Shown piece after piece: positions 54,363 to 63,037 of a stretch of DNA of 64,000 bases. The stretch lies in assembly GCF_006335015.1 (NCBI RefSeq), contig NZ_VDGT01000004.1:248001-312000 (forward strand). Direction: 5' to 3'. Each line of letters starts with the position of its first letter. Position 1 is the stretch's first letter. This DNA comes from Streptomyces sedi. Lineage in GTDB: Bacteria; Actinomycetota; Actinomycetes; Streptomycetales; Streptomycetaceae. The position numbers were made by a program, and so were the translations under genes. The notes under the pieces are model-generated. The model was given only the letters and a program-made list of their open reading frames with translations, searched no databases and was not told where the DNA came from.

Positions 54363-55622
54363 GTGAACCCACCCGCGAGATCCGCGCGCGACCGCGACGA
54401 TCGGGACGACCGCCCCACCCGGGCCGCACGGCTGATCGCCCGCGCCGAGGCGCTGGACGCGGCCGACCCGCTGCGCCCGCTGCGGGAGCGCTTCGTGCTG
54501 GACGACACGGTCTATCTGGACGGCAACTCCCTGGGCGCGCTGCCCCGTTCCGTACCCGGCCGGATGGCCGAGGTGGTCGCCGAGGAGTGGGGGCGGCTGC
54601 GGATCAGGTCCTGGACCGAGTCGGGCTGGGACAGCGCTCCCGAACGCGTCGGCGACCGGCTGGCGCCGCTGCTGGGCGCGGCGCCAGGGCAGGTGGTGGT
54701 CGGCGACTCCACCAGCGTCAACCTCTTCAAGCTGCTGGTCGGGGCCGTGCGGCTGGCCGACGACGCGCGGGACGAGATCCTGCTGGACGCCGAGACCTTC
54801 CCCACCGACCGCTATGTCGCCGAGTCCGCGGCCCGGATGACCGGCCGCCGGCTGCGGGCGGTGCCGGCCGCCGACCTCGCGCGGGCCGCCGGGCCGCGCA
54901 CCGCCGTCGCCCTGGTCAACCACGTCGACTACCGCGTCGGCGAACTCCGGGACCTGCCCGCGCTGACGGCGGCCCTGCGCGAGGCGGGCGCGCTCTCGCT
55001 GTGGGACCTCTGCCACAGCGCCGGCGCGCTGCCGCTGGCGCTCGACAGGGACGGCGTCGACCTCGCCGTCGGCTGCACCTACAAGTACCTCAACGGCGGT
55101 CCTGGCGCGCCCGCGTTCGCCTATGTGCGGTCCGCGCACCTGCCGCGGTTCGACACCCCGCTGCCCGGCTGGTGGGGCCACAGCGAACCGTTCGCGATGA
55201 GCCCGGAGTACGCCCCGCACGCCGGCATCCGCCGGCTGCGCGTCGGCTCGCCCGACCTGCTGTCCATGGCGGCGCTTGAGGCGGCGCTTGAGGCGTGGGA
55301 CGGCGTGGAGTTGGCCGCGGTGCGCGCCAAGAGCCTGGCGCTGACCGACCTCTTCCTGGAGGCGGTGGACGCGCTGGTGGAGCCGGGCGCCGTCGAGCCG
55401 TTGACGCCGGCCGAGCACGCCAGGCGCGGCAGCCAGGTCTCGCTGCGCCACGCCGACGCGGCCGGGCTGTTGGAACGGCTGGTCGCGCGCGGCGTCGTCG
55501 CCGACCACCGGCCGCCCGACGTGCTGCGGTTCGGATTCACCCCGCTGTACACGGGGTTCACGGAGACGGTCAGGGCCGCGGCGACGCTGGGCGCGCTGCT
55601 GGCCGGCGAGGAGGAACGATGA
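54363..55622 (+). CDS. kynU: kynureninase
   Basis: 419 residues from GTG 54363 (GGAG about 6 nt upstream). PLP-enzyme fold: VYLDGNSLGALP, VVGDSTSVNLFKLL, LWDLCHSAGALPLAL, GCTYKYLNGGPGAPAFAYV (Lys of TYKY binds PLP), and HSEPFAMSPEYAP. Cleaves kynurenine to anthranilate and alanine. Overlaps the hydrolase gene by 4 nt; tryptophan dioxygenase is not adjacent. Confidence 0.93.
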   Translation: MNPPARSARDRDDRDDRPTRAARLIARAEALDAADPLRPLRERFVLDDTVYLDGNSLGALPRSVPGRMAEVVAEEWGRLRIRSWTESGWDSAPERVGDRLAPLLGAAPGQVVVGDSTSVNLFKLLVGAVRLADDARDEILLDAETFPTDRYVAESAARMTGRRLRAVPAADLARAAGPRTAVALVNHVDYRVGELRDLPALTAALREAGALSLWDLCHSAGALPLALDRDGVDLAVGCTYKYLNGGPGAPAFAYVRSAHLPRFDTPLPGWWGHSEPFAMSPEYAPHAGIRRLRVGSPDLLSMAALEAALEAWDGVELAAVRAKSLALTDLFLEAVDALVEPGAVEPLTPAEHARRGSQVSLRHADAAGLLERLVARGVVADHRPPDVLRFGFTPLYTGFTETVRAAATLGALLAGEEER

Positions 55623-56419
55623 CGGGCGGGGCGCCGGAGAGTGGCGTGGACGCGGTGGAGATGGCGGCGCTGCTCGCGCCGTTCGACCCGGTCGCGCCCG
55701 AGGCGACCGTGCGCTACGGGGACCACCCGGCGCACCTGGTCGACCTGCACGGCCCCGGCGACCCGGCGGTGGTGGTGCTGCACGGCGGGTTCTGGCGCGA
55801 GGCGTTCGACCGTTCCCATCTGACGCCGTTCGCGCGGGCGTTGGCGGCGCGCGGGGTCGCGGTCGCGGTGCCCGAGTTCCGGCGGGTCGGCGGGGGCGGC
55901 GGCTGGCCGGCGACGGGCCGGGACGTGCGGGCGGCGCTCGAAGCGCTGCCGGGGGAGCGGCCCGTGGTGCTGGTGGGGCACTCGGCCGGCGGCCAGCTCG
56001 CGCTTGTCGCCGCCGACCACCCCCGGGTGGGCGAGGTGTTCGGGGTGGCGGCCGTCAGCGACCTGGCGCGCGCGGTCGAGCTGGACCTGGGCCGGGGCGC
56101 GACCACGGCGTATCTGGAGGGCGCCGAGGGCGGGCTCGACGCGGCGCTGGAGGCCGCCGACCCGTTCCGGAGGCCCAGCCCCCCGGTGCCGGTCACGCTG
56201 GTGCACGGCGCGGAGGACGGCCAGGTGCCCGCCGAGCTGTCCCGCCGTTTCGCGGAACGCCACGGCGCCGGGCTGGCGTTGCTGCCCGGCGTCGGCCACT
56301 ACGCGCCGATGGTCCCGGCGCTGGCGGCCGGGACCTGGCTGCTGGACCGGCTGGCGCGGGCCGCCGCCGCCGGGTGTGAGCCGCGCTGTCCGGCGGGGCG
56401 TGCGGAACGGGCGGACTGA
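55619..56419 (+). CDS. alpha/beta hydrolase, probable kynurenine formamidase
   Basis: 266 residues. HGGFW (about residue 60) is the HGGxW motif of kynurenine formamidases; VVLVGHSAGGQLALVA holds the nucleophilic Ser, VHGAEDGQVP the Asp and GVGHYAPM the His. Would convert N-formylkynurenine to kynurenine, consistent with its overlap with kynU. Confidence 0.78.
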   Translation: MTGGAPESGVDAVEMAALLAPFDPVAPEATVRYGDHPAHLVDLHGPGDPAVVVLHGGFWREAFDRSHLTPFARALAARGVAVAVPEFRRVGGGGGWPATGRDVRAALEALPGERPVVLVGHSAGGQLALVAADHPRVGEVFGVAAVSDLARAVELDLGRGATTAYLEGAEGGLDAALEAADPFRRPSPPVPVTLVHGAEDGQVPAELSRRFAERHGAGLALLPGVGHYAPMVPALAAGTWLLDRLARAAAAGCEPRCPAGRAERAD

Positions 56420-56503
56420 CGGCCAGCGGGACGGGGTGACGGGCCAGCGGGGCGGGGTGGGCGGCAGCGGGCGGGTTGACGGGCCAGCGGGGGACGGCCG
56501 CGC

Positions 56504-57766
56504 TCACCCGCCGTTCCACATCGGGTCCAGCTCCGGGTACGCCTCCGGCTCCAGCCCCGGCTCCAGCCCCTGTCCCGACCCCGGGTCGGGCCCTGGGTCC
56601 GGGAGTGGGGCGGGTTCCGGCGCGGGCTCCGCGTACGCGTCGTGGACCTCGGGCGCGTACGTTCCCGAGTCGGTCAGGCGGGCGTAGGCCACGATGTTGG
56701 AGTCGTAGCCGCCGTCCTGCGTCCACCGCCCGCCGCAGGTGATCAGGCGGAGCTGGGGCGAGGTCACCGAGCCGTAGACCCGCTCGTCGGGGAAGTCCGA
56801 CTTCGGGTACTGCTCGACGGAGTCGACCGTGAAGACGGCGACGTCCCCGTTGGCCCGGTCGACCTCGATGGTCTCGCCCGGCTGGAGCGAGCCGAGCCCG
56901 GCGAAGGCCGCCGGACCGTCGTAGGTGTCCAGATGGCCGACGAGGATGGCGGCGCCGCGTTCGCCCGGCGAGACTCCGCCCGCGTACCAGGCGGCGCGCT
57001 GGGCGTCCTCCTCGGAGGGGGAGGGCGGCCCGCCGTCCGGCGTCAGGTCGGCGCCGAACACCTCGACGTCGGTGGCCAGATAGGGGATGCGGATCCGGAT
57101 GGGCACGGAACGTTCCAGCGGCTGCGCGACCGCGGCCGTTCCCGACTCGCCCGAGCCGCCGAGGTTCGCGGTGGAGCCCGCGTCGGGGGCCGCCGCCGGC
57201 GCGTCCACCGCGTCGGGCCGGGAGACCCCCTCGGCGATGTCGCTGGACGCGCGGGCCTCGCGGACCGAGGCGTCGCCGCCGCTCGGGGCGAAGACGCCGA
57301 CCAGCAGCCCGACCACCACCACCGTCACCGCGACCGTGGTCTCCAGCCGGCGGGTGCGCAGCGACTGCCGCTGGTGCCGGGTGCGGGTGCCGGGCGGCGG
57401 GGGCGGCGGCCCGGCGGCGCCGCGCACCGCCGTGGCCACCGCCACCCGCGCCTGGCCGAGCGAGGCGCCGCCCTTCCGGTCCCGCACCAGCCGCACCGTC
57501 GCGGGACCCGCGTCGCGCAGGCCGCCCGTCAGCCGCCGCAGCGCCGCCGCCGCGCGGGCCGCCAGCCGCCGCGGCGCGGCCACGCGCCCGGCCGGCGCCG
57601 GCCCCGCCGCGTGGCGGGGCGCGGCGAGGCGGGGGGCGGCGCGGCGGGGCGCGGCGAGGTGGCGCCGCACCCGCGCCAGCGCGCGCGGCCAACCGGGGCC
57701 GGCGCGCAGCGCGTTCGGCAGCCGGGGAAGGCGCGGCTTGGCTGCCGCGCGCCGGTTCCTAGCCAC
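56504..57766 (-). CDS. class F-like sortase
   Basis: 420 residues from GTG at 57764-57766 (GGGAG upstream). A ~130-residue Arg/Ala/Pro-rich cytoplasmic start, a membrane helix (TTVAVTVVVVGLLVGVFAP), a linker, then the sortase domain with IRIPYLATDVEVFG, catalytic His in ILVGHLDTYDG (about 275) and Cys in LRLITCGG (about 343), and a Pro/Glu tail. Should act as a transpeptidase or hydrolase outside the membrane. The adjacent surface protein lies 10 nt upstream on the same strand. Confidence 0.82.
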   Translation of the reverse strand: MARNRRAAAKPRLPRLPNALRAGPGWPRALARVRRHLAAPRRAAPRLAAPRHAAGPAPAGRVAAPRRLAARAAAALRRLTGGLRDAGPATVRLVRDRKGGASLGQARVAVATAVRGAAGPPPPPPGTRTRHQRQSLRTRRLETTVAVTVVVVGLLVGVFAPSGGDASVREARASSDIAEGVSRPDAVDAPAAAPDAGSTANLGGSGESGTAAVAQPLERSVPIRIRIPYLATDVEVFGADLTPDGGPPSPSEEDAQRAAWYAGGVSPGERGAAILVGHLDTYDGPAAFAGLGSLQPGETIEVDRANGDVAVFTVDSVEQYPKSDFPDERVYGSVTSPQLRLITCGGRWTQDGGYDSNIVAYARLTDSGTYAPEVHDAYAEPAPEPAPLPDPGPDPGSGQGLEPGLEPEAYPELDPMWNGG

Positions 57767-57776
57767 TGGGCTCCCT

Positions 57777-58400
57777 TTAGTAGGCGTGGTTGCCGGAGCG
57801 ACGGCGCCTGGCGAGGAAGACGTACCCCACGCCGCCGGCCACCGCCACGCCGCCGCCGATCGCCAGCGCCGTCGCCTGGGTGCCGCCGTCGCGCGAGCCG
57901 CCCGAGCCGCCGAAGCCGGCCTCGGCGCCGCCGCTCGGGGTGCCCGCGGTCGCGGTGAACGTGGCGGTGAGCTGCACCCCGTCGGCGCAGTTCACGGTGA
58001 CGGGGTAGCCGCGACCGACCTTCAGGCCGTGCTTGATCTTGCCGGTGCCGACCCACTGGCCGGCGTCGCCGCGACGCAGGTTGACCGGCTCCTTGAAGGC
58101 GTCGGAACGGGCCGGGCCGTCCGGGCGGCAGTTGGCGCGCACCGTCACCGAGGTGCCGGGGTCGCCGGAGGCGGGGGAGATGGTGAGGGGGGCGACGTTG
58201 TCCCAGGCGGGCTTGGCGTCCTCCAACACGGCCAGGCCCTGCTGGGGCACGGCCTCCGAGATCTCGGAGACCTCCTCGGGGGCCGGCTCGCGGTCCTGCG
58301 CGATCGCCTGGCCGGAGAGGCCGAGGGTGAGCGCGGCGGTGACGGCGGCCAGCGCCAGCGGTCTGGCCGAGGGAACGAGGGGAATGCGGTTGCGCTTCAT
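57777..58400 (-). CDS. secreted, membrane-anchored surface protein paired with the sortase
   Basis: 207 residues with GGAGGT upstream. Signal peptide (LALAAVTAALTLGLSGQAIA), an Ig-like beta domain (PLTISPASGDPGTSVTVRAN ... YPVTVNCADGVQLTATF), a Gly/Ser linker, a C-terminal helix and basic end (VAGGVGYVFLARRRRSGNHAY). No LPxTG is visible, so it may be a partner rather than a substrate of the sortase. Confidence 0.7.
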   Translation of the reverse strand: MKRNRIPLVPSARPLALAAVTAALTLGLSGQAIAQDREPAPEEVSEISEAVPQQGLAVLEDAKPAWDNVAPLTISPASGDPGTSVTVRANCRPDGPARSDAFKEPVNLRRGDAGQWVGTGKIKHGLKVGRGYPVTVNCADGVQLTATFTATAGTPSGGAEAGFGGSGGSRDGGTQATALAIGGGVAVAGGVGYVFLARRRRSGNHAY

Positions 58401-58536
58401 GTGCGGGTGACCTCCGGGCTATGCCGCACGCGGGGTGCGTGACGTGCTGTCACCCATGCGAACAGTCAGTGATCGACTCCGCATCCGGAACGGGTCCCCG
58501 AGGGTGCATCGCTGCTCCGTCAGGGGGGGTGCGCTC

Positions 58537-58571
58537 GGGGGCGGCGCTGACCGTCCGTCAGCGCCGCCCCC
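58537..58571 (-). terminator. strong terminator after the ABC exporter operon
   Basis: A perfect 15-bp stem, GGGGGCGGCGCTGAC (58537-58551) and GTCAGCGCCGCCCCC (58557-58571), with a 5-nt loop, 24 nt beyond the permease stop on the minus strand. Confidence 0.85.
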
Positions 58572-58595
58572 GTTCACCCCTGGGGGCCGCCCGCC

Positions 58596-60269
58596 TCAGG
58601 GCAGTCCCAGGTCCCTGCGACGCAGCCCGAGCACGCCCAGCCAACTCAGGCCGGTGGCAAGGAAGGTGAGCACCAGCAGCGGCACCGCCTCGAACCCCTC
58701 GGCCGGCACGCTCGGCACATGGGTCAACGGCGACAGCTCGCGCAGCGCCCGCGGCAGGTTCACGACCTCCCCCAGGAAGACGACCCCCATGGCGTACCCC
58801 GGAATCGCCCACGCCGCCGCCGTCGCCCGGGGGAACCAGCCGTAGAGCGCCAGCGTGACGCCGCCGGTGAACCACACCGCGGGGGCGTAGGCCAACGAGG
58901 CCAGCGCCACCTCGGGCAGCAGCGCCGCGTCCCCGACGGAGGCCGCGCCCGCCGCGCCCAGGCCGAGCCCGGCGGCGAGCAGCACCAGCGTGGCGCCCCC
59001 CAGCGCGAACGCCAACTGGCCGCCGATCCACGCCGTTCGGGACAGCGCGGTGGCCAGCAGCGGTTCGGCCCTGCCGCCGGTCTCCTCGGCGCGCGCCCTG
59101 GTCAGCGCGGCCACCACCGCGGCCAGCCCGGCGCCGGCCAGGATGGTCAGACAGACCGAGATGAAGATGTCGGTGGTCGAGGCGCCGACCAGCTGGGCGG
59201 CCATCTCCTCGACCTCCTCCAGCATCTGCTCGGCGTCGGAGAGCACCGACCCCAGCATCACCCCGAAGAGCAGGGCGCCGGCGGCGAAGCCCAGCGTCAG
59301 CCCCCGGCCCAGCCGGAAGGCCAGGCCGAACGGCATCGCCAGCCACGCCACCGCCCCCGGGCGGCCCGGCCGCGCCGGTCGCAGCCCCGCGCCCAGGTCC
59401 CTGCGGGTGCTCAGCCAGAACGCGGCCACGGTCGCCGCGGCGGCGAGCCCCAGGTGGAGCAGCAGCGGCCACCAGCGGTCGTCGAGGAACGGGTAGGCGC
59501 GCTGCGCCCAGCCGATCGGCGAGAGCCAGGAGAACGCCGACGGCCCGACGTCCCCCACCGCGCGCAGCGCGTAGGCCGCGCCCAGCACCGCGCAGCCGAG
59601 CCCGGTGGCGCCCCGGGAGAACGGGGTGACCTGCGCCGCGACCCCCGCCGCCCCGGTGAAGGCGAGCCCCAGCGTGGCGGAGGCCGCGCCGTAGAGCGCG
59701 GCGCCCCCGGCGGTGACCCCTTCCACGCCCATCGAGGCCAGCGTTCCGGCGAGCAGCGCGCCCAGCAGCAGGCAGGCGCCGCCGGCCACCAGCAGCGCGG
59801 CGGCCAGTTGGGCGTGCCGGCCGAGCACCCCGGAGCGGACCAGTTCGGCGCGGCCGGACTCCTCCTCCACCCTGGAGTGGCGGACCACGGTCAGCACCGC
59901 CATCAGCCCGACGGCGAGCGTGAAGAAGCCGAGCAGCTGATGGGCGGTCATGGCGCCGAGCGAGTAGCCCCCGTCGAGGTAGCGCTCGGGCCCGGACATG
60001 GCCAGGCCGGCGGGGGAGCGGAACGTCTCCGCGACCGTGGCCCGGTCGGCCGGCTCCGGGTAGGTGGACTGGAAGCTGCCGACCGAGGCCGCCGTCGTCA
60101 GCGTCAACAACCCGAGCCAGACGGGGAGTCGGACCCGGTCCCTGCGCAGCGCGAAGCGGACCATGGTGCCGGTCCCCGCGAACGGGCCGGCGGGGCCGCC
60201 CGCCGGCGCGGGGGCGGTGGCGGGCGCCTCGGCCGCCCCGGCGGCCGGCGCGGTCGCGGCCCCGCTCAT
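58596..60269 (-). CDS. ABC exporter permease
   Basis: 557 residues, about twelve hydrophobic segments in two repeated halves, as in large ABC-2-like permeases annotated as polyketide-antibiotic exporters. Overlaps the ATPase gene by 4 nt. Substrate unknown. Confidence 0.8.
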   Translation of the reverse strand: MSGAATAPAAGAAEAPATAPAPAGGPAGPFAGTGTMVRFALRRDRVRLPVWLGLLTLTTAASVGSFQSTYPEPADRATVAETFRSPAGLAMSGPERYLDGGYSLGAMTAHQLLGFFTLAVGLMAVLTVVRHSRVEEESGRAELVRSGVLGRHAQLAAALLVAGGACLLLGALLAGTLASMGVEGVTAGGAALYGAASATLGLAFTGAAGVAAQVTPFSRGATGLGCAVLGAAYALRAVGDVGPSAFSWLSPIGWAQRAYPFLDDRWWPLLLHLGLAAAATVAAFWLSTRRDLGAGLRPARPGRPGAVAWLAMPFGLAFRLGRGLTLGFAAGALLFGVMLGSVLSDAEQMLEEVEEMAAQLVGASTTDIFISVCLTILAGAGLAAVVAALTRARAEETGGRAEPLLATALSRTAWIGGQLAFALGGATLVLLAAGLGLGAAGAASVGDAALLPEVALASLAYAPAVWFTGGVTLALYGWFPRATAAAWAIPGYAMGVVFLGEVVNLPRALRELSPLTHVPSVPAEGFEAVPLLVLTFLATGLSWLGVLGLRRRDLGLP

Positions 60270-61309
60270 CGCCCGGCCGCCCGGGACGCGTCGTCGCGGT
60301 GGTCGCCGTTCTCGCCGCCGCGGAGGTCGCCGTGGGGGTCGCCGTGGGGGCTGTCGTCGTGGCGGCTGTCGCCGTGGTGCCGGTCGCCGTGGTGCCGGTC
60401 GCCGTAGTGCCGCAGCATCAACTCCTCCAACGTCGGCGGGTGGCTGAGCAGGCTCCGCACCCCGAACCCGGCGAGCCGGCTGACGGCCCGCTCCAGGTGC
60501 GGCCCGTCGACGGAGAAGGTGACGCGGGTGGCGTCCGGCCCGGTGCCCTCGGCCGGCGTCACCCGCACGTCGTGGACGCCGGGCAGCTCCTCCAGGCCGG
60601 AGGCGGGCCGGCCCGTGGTGGCCTCCACGCTGGTGCGGGTGAGGTGGCGCAGCTCGTCCAACGAGCCGGACTGCACGACGCTGCCCTGGCGGACGATGCT
60701 CACCCGGTCACAGAGCTTTTCGACCTGGGCCATGATGTGGCTGGAGAGCAGCACCGTCTGACCGTTCTCCTTCGCCTCCCCGATCAGTTCCTGGAAGACG
60801 GCCTCCATCAGCGGGTCGAGACCCGCCGTCGGCTCGTCGAGCAGCAGCAGCTCGGCGCGGGAGGCGAGGGCGGCGACCAGGGCCACCTTCTGTCGGTTGC
60901 CCTTGGAGTAGGTGCGGCCCTTCTTCGACGGGTCCAGCTCGAAACGCTCCAGCAGCCGCGCGCGGCGCTTCGGATCGAGCCCGCCGCGCAGCCGGGCCAG
61001 CAGGTCGATCGCCTCGCCTCCCGTCAGATTGGGCCACAGCTCGACATCGCCCGGCACATAGGCCAGCCGGCGGTGCAGGGCGACGGCCTCGCCCCAGGGG
61101 TCCCCGCCCAGCAGCCGCACGGTGCCGGAGTCGGCACGCAGCAGGCCGAGGAGCACGCGGATGGTGGTGGACTTACCGGCCCCGTTGGGCCCGAGGAAGC
61201 CGTGCACCTCGCCCGCGCGCACCGTCAGGTCGAGCCCGTCCAGGGCCCTTGTGGGGCCGAACGTCTTGACCAGATCGGCGATCTCGATCGCGTTGCTTGA
61301 GGACTTCAT
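60266..61309 (-). CDS. ABC exporter ATPase with His/Asp-rich tail
   Basis: 347 residues. Walker [20 protein letters not shown]-loop, signature [15 protein letters not shown], Walker [13 protein letters not shown]. After the usual end ([13 protein letters not shown], about residue 300) a ~45-residue tail repeats HHGD-like units ([17 protein letters not shown]), unusual for this family and possibly metal-binding. Divergent from a MarR-type regulator. Confidence 0.88.
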   Translation of the reverse strand: MKSSSNAIEIADLVKTFGPTRALDGLDLTVRAGEVHGFLGPNGAGKSTTIRVLLGLLRADSGTVRLLGGDPWGEAVALHRRLAYVPGDVELWPNLTGGEAIDLLARLRGGLDPKRRARLLERFELDPSKKGRTYSKGNRQKVALVAALASRAELLLLDEPTAGLDPLMEAVFQELIGEAKENGQTVLLSSHIMAQVEKLCDRVSIVRQGSVVQSGSLDELRHLTRTSVEATTGRPASGLEELPGVHDVRVTPAEGTGPDATRVTFSVDGPHLERAVSRLAGFGVRSLLSHPPTLEELMLRHYGDRHHGDRHHGDSRHDDSPHGDPHGDLRGGENGDHRDDASRAAGR

Positions 61310-61328
61310 GGCAACAAGCTACGTTCGT

Positions 61329-61344
61329 TTCACGAATTTGTGAA
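61329..61344. promoter_or_regulatory. palindromic operator between exporter and MarR genes
   Basis: TTCACGAATTTGTGAA is a palindrome with one mismatch per arm, in the 81-nt divergent region. Probably bound by the adjacent MarR-type protein to control both directions. Confidence 0.55.
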
Positions 61345-61390
61345 GTTCGGGAATCCTCGGAAACGCGGCGACGGCTGGCAGGATGGCGGG

Positions 61391-61909
61391 ATGACCATGG
61401 ACCACCCACGTGACGAAGCGGACCCCTATCCGCCGGCCGTCTCCGAGTTCGTGGAACGGTTCGCCGCCGACCTGTTGGCCGCCGGGTTCCAACGGATGGC
61501 CGCCCGTGTCTTCGCCTGCCTCTCCGTCTCGGAAGAGGGCGCCCTCACCTCGTCGGAACTGGCCGAACGGCTGCGGATCTCCCCGGCCGCCGTCTCGGGC
61601 GCGGTGCGTTACCTCGCGCAGATCTACCTGGTCAGCCGCGAGCGTGAGCCCGGCTCGCGGCGCGAGCGCTACCGGCTCCACCAGGACGTCTGGTACGAGA
61701 CCATGACCCAACGCGACCAGTACCTGCGGCGCTGGGAGACCACCGCGCGCGCGGGCGTCGACGTCGTCGGCGCGGACTCCTCGGCGGGGCGCCGGCTGGA
61801 GGAGACGGCCGACTTCATGGCCTTCCTGGGGGAGGAGATGAGCGGAATCATGGACCGCTGGCACGCGAGGCGTTCCGTCAGCGGGCACCCGGTAGAACAC
61901 AACGCGTGA
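61391..61909 (+). CDS. MarR/GbsR-type transcription regulator
   Basis: 172 residues from ATG 61391. Winged helix: MAARVFACLSVSEEGALTSS then ELAERLRISPAAVSGAVRYL and REREPGSRRERYRL (wing); helical dimer arms follow. Likely represses the divergent exporter and responds to its substrate. Confidence 0.85.
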   Translation: MTMDHPRDEADPYPPAVSEFVERFAADLLAAGFQRMAARVFACLSVSEEGALTSSELAERLRISPAAVSGAVRYLAQIYLVSREREPGSRRERYRLHQDVWYETMTQRDQYLRRWETTARAGVDVVGADSSAGRRLEETADFMAFLGEEMSGIMDRWHARRSVSGHPVEHNA

Positions 61910-61989
61910 GCCCGGCGGCCCCGCGCCCCGTCAGGGGCGCGCGTTCGCCGTGAGGTGCGGGTTTCTTGGTCGGTGGGGCGGGCCCCGTC

Positions 61990-62112
61990 AGGGGCGCGGG
62001 GAACTGCGCGAATGCTGTGTGGCGGGGGTTGGCCGACTACGGAGCTTCGTGGCTGGGCGGGTTGTCGGCGTGAGCCCGGCGTTGGGTTGCTCGCGCAGTT
62101 CCCCGCGCCCCT
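61990..62112. repeat. 22-bp inverted repeat pair
   Basis: The arms 61990-62011 and 62091-62112 are exact 22-bp inverted copies containing GCGCGGGGAACTGCGCGA, 79 nt apart, in the gene-free interval 61910-62133. I know this motif as a common Streptomyces intergenic repeat. It may act as a terminator for the convergent genes. Confidence 0.7.
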
Positions 62113-62133
62113 GCACGGGGTGCGCGTTCGGGG

Positions 62134-62907
62134 TCACGGTGCCGCGCCGGCCAGGTGGAGCGCTCCGGGGAGCACCGTCCAGGTCCTCGCGCGAGTGGGC
62201 CCCAGGTCCACCGCGTTCGCCCGGTAGCTGAAGCCCGTCGGTCCCGAGACCGTCACCGAGCTCGCCCGCGCCCGGACCTCCACCTCCCGGGGCCCCGGCC
62301 GCACCACCACGTCCGCGAGGCCGTCCGCCGCCCGCACCGAGACCTCGGCGACCGGCCGGTCCTGGTCCGCCAGCAGCCGCCCGTCGGCCTCCACCCGCAG
62401 CCGCTGCTCGGCCCGCCCGCGTGGCCGCCCCTGGCGCGGGGGCCGGGGGAACGGCACCGCGCGCCACCACCCGGAGGCCGGGCCCCTGCCGCGCGGCGCC
62501 GGGATGCCGAGCGTTCCAAGCACCACCCCGCCCGCGTCGTCGGTCAGCACGTCGAGCCGGCGGGTGCGCCCGGTCAGCACCGCCCGGGACGCGGCGACCG
62601 CGTCCGTCGGCACCCCCAGCGCGCTGGCCACCGCCGTCGAGCCGCCGACCGGCACCACGCCCAACGGCCGCGCGCTCAGGTGCCCTTCGCTGTGCAGCAT
62701 CCGAACGGCCCGCAGCAGCGCCCGGTCGTCACCGACGATCACCAGCTGGCGGCCGTTCCCCCTGGCGAGCGCCTTCGGCAGCGCCTCGCCCTGCTCCAGC
62801 ACGCAGACCCTGACCTCCCCGCCGGCGCCCGCGCTCAGCACGTCCCTGGCGATGCGGACCGATTCCCCGTCCACGCGCCGGGCCCTCGGGTCGATGACGA
62901 TGAACAC
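62134..62907 (-). CDS. diacylglycerol-kinase-like protein
   Basis: 257 residues from GTG 62905-62907. The N-terminus (IVIDPRARRVDGESV, LVIVGDDRALLRAVRML, LGVVPVGGSTAVASALGVP) follows the DAGK catalytic fold, but the usual GGDGT is VGDDR, so activity is doubtful. The C-terminal half is the second lobe. Confidence 0.7.
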   Translation of the reverse strand: MFIVIDPRARRVDGESVRIARDVLSAGAGGEVRVCVLEQGEALPKALARGNGRQLVIVGDDRALLRAVRMLHSEGHLSARPLGVVPVGGSTAVASALGVPTDAVAASRAVLTGRTRRLDVLTDDAGGVVLGTLGIPAPRGRGPASGWWRAVPFPRPPRQGRPRGRAEQRLRVEADGRLLADQDRPVAEVSVRAADGLADVVVRPGPREVEVRARASSVTVSGPTGFSYRANAVDLGPTRARTWTVLPGALHLAGAAP

Positions 62908-62957
62908 CTGACTGTTCGCCTCCCGGCTGCGTCTCCCGTAAGCTCTCTGTGCAAGAG

Positions 62958-62980
62958 CCCCTGTCGCGATTGCGCAGGGG
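62958..62980 (+). promoter_or_regulatory. hairpin in the purA leader
   Basis: CCCCTG (62958-62963) and CAGGGG (62975-62980) followed by TTTCG, 57 nt before purA. Either an attenuator-like terminator or read-through protection from the divergent gene. Confidence 0.4.
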
Positions 62981-63037
62981 TTTCGTCGATCCGGGGCAGC
63001 ACAGCGTAGATGCCCCGCTCGAAAGGGGTGTACGCCT

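Noticed and set aside
61329..61344. Second parS site in the MarR-exporter gap
   Set aside because: It shares GTTTCACG with parS, but the other arm does not match (TTTGTGAA instead of TGAAAC), so it is better explained as a regulator operator.
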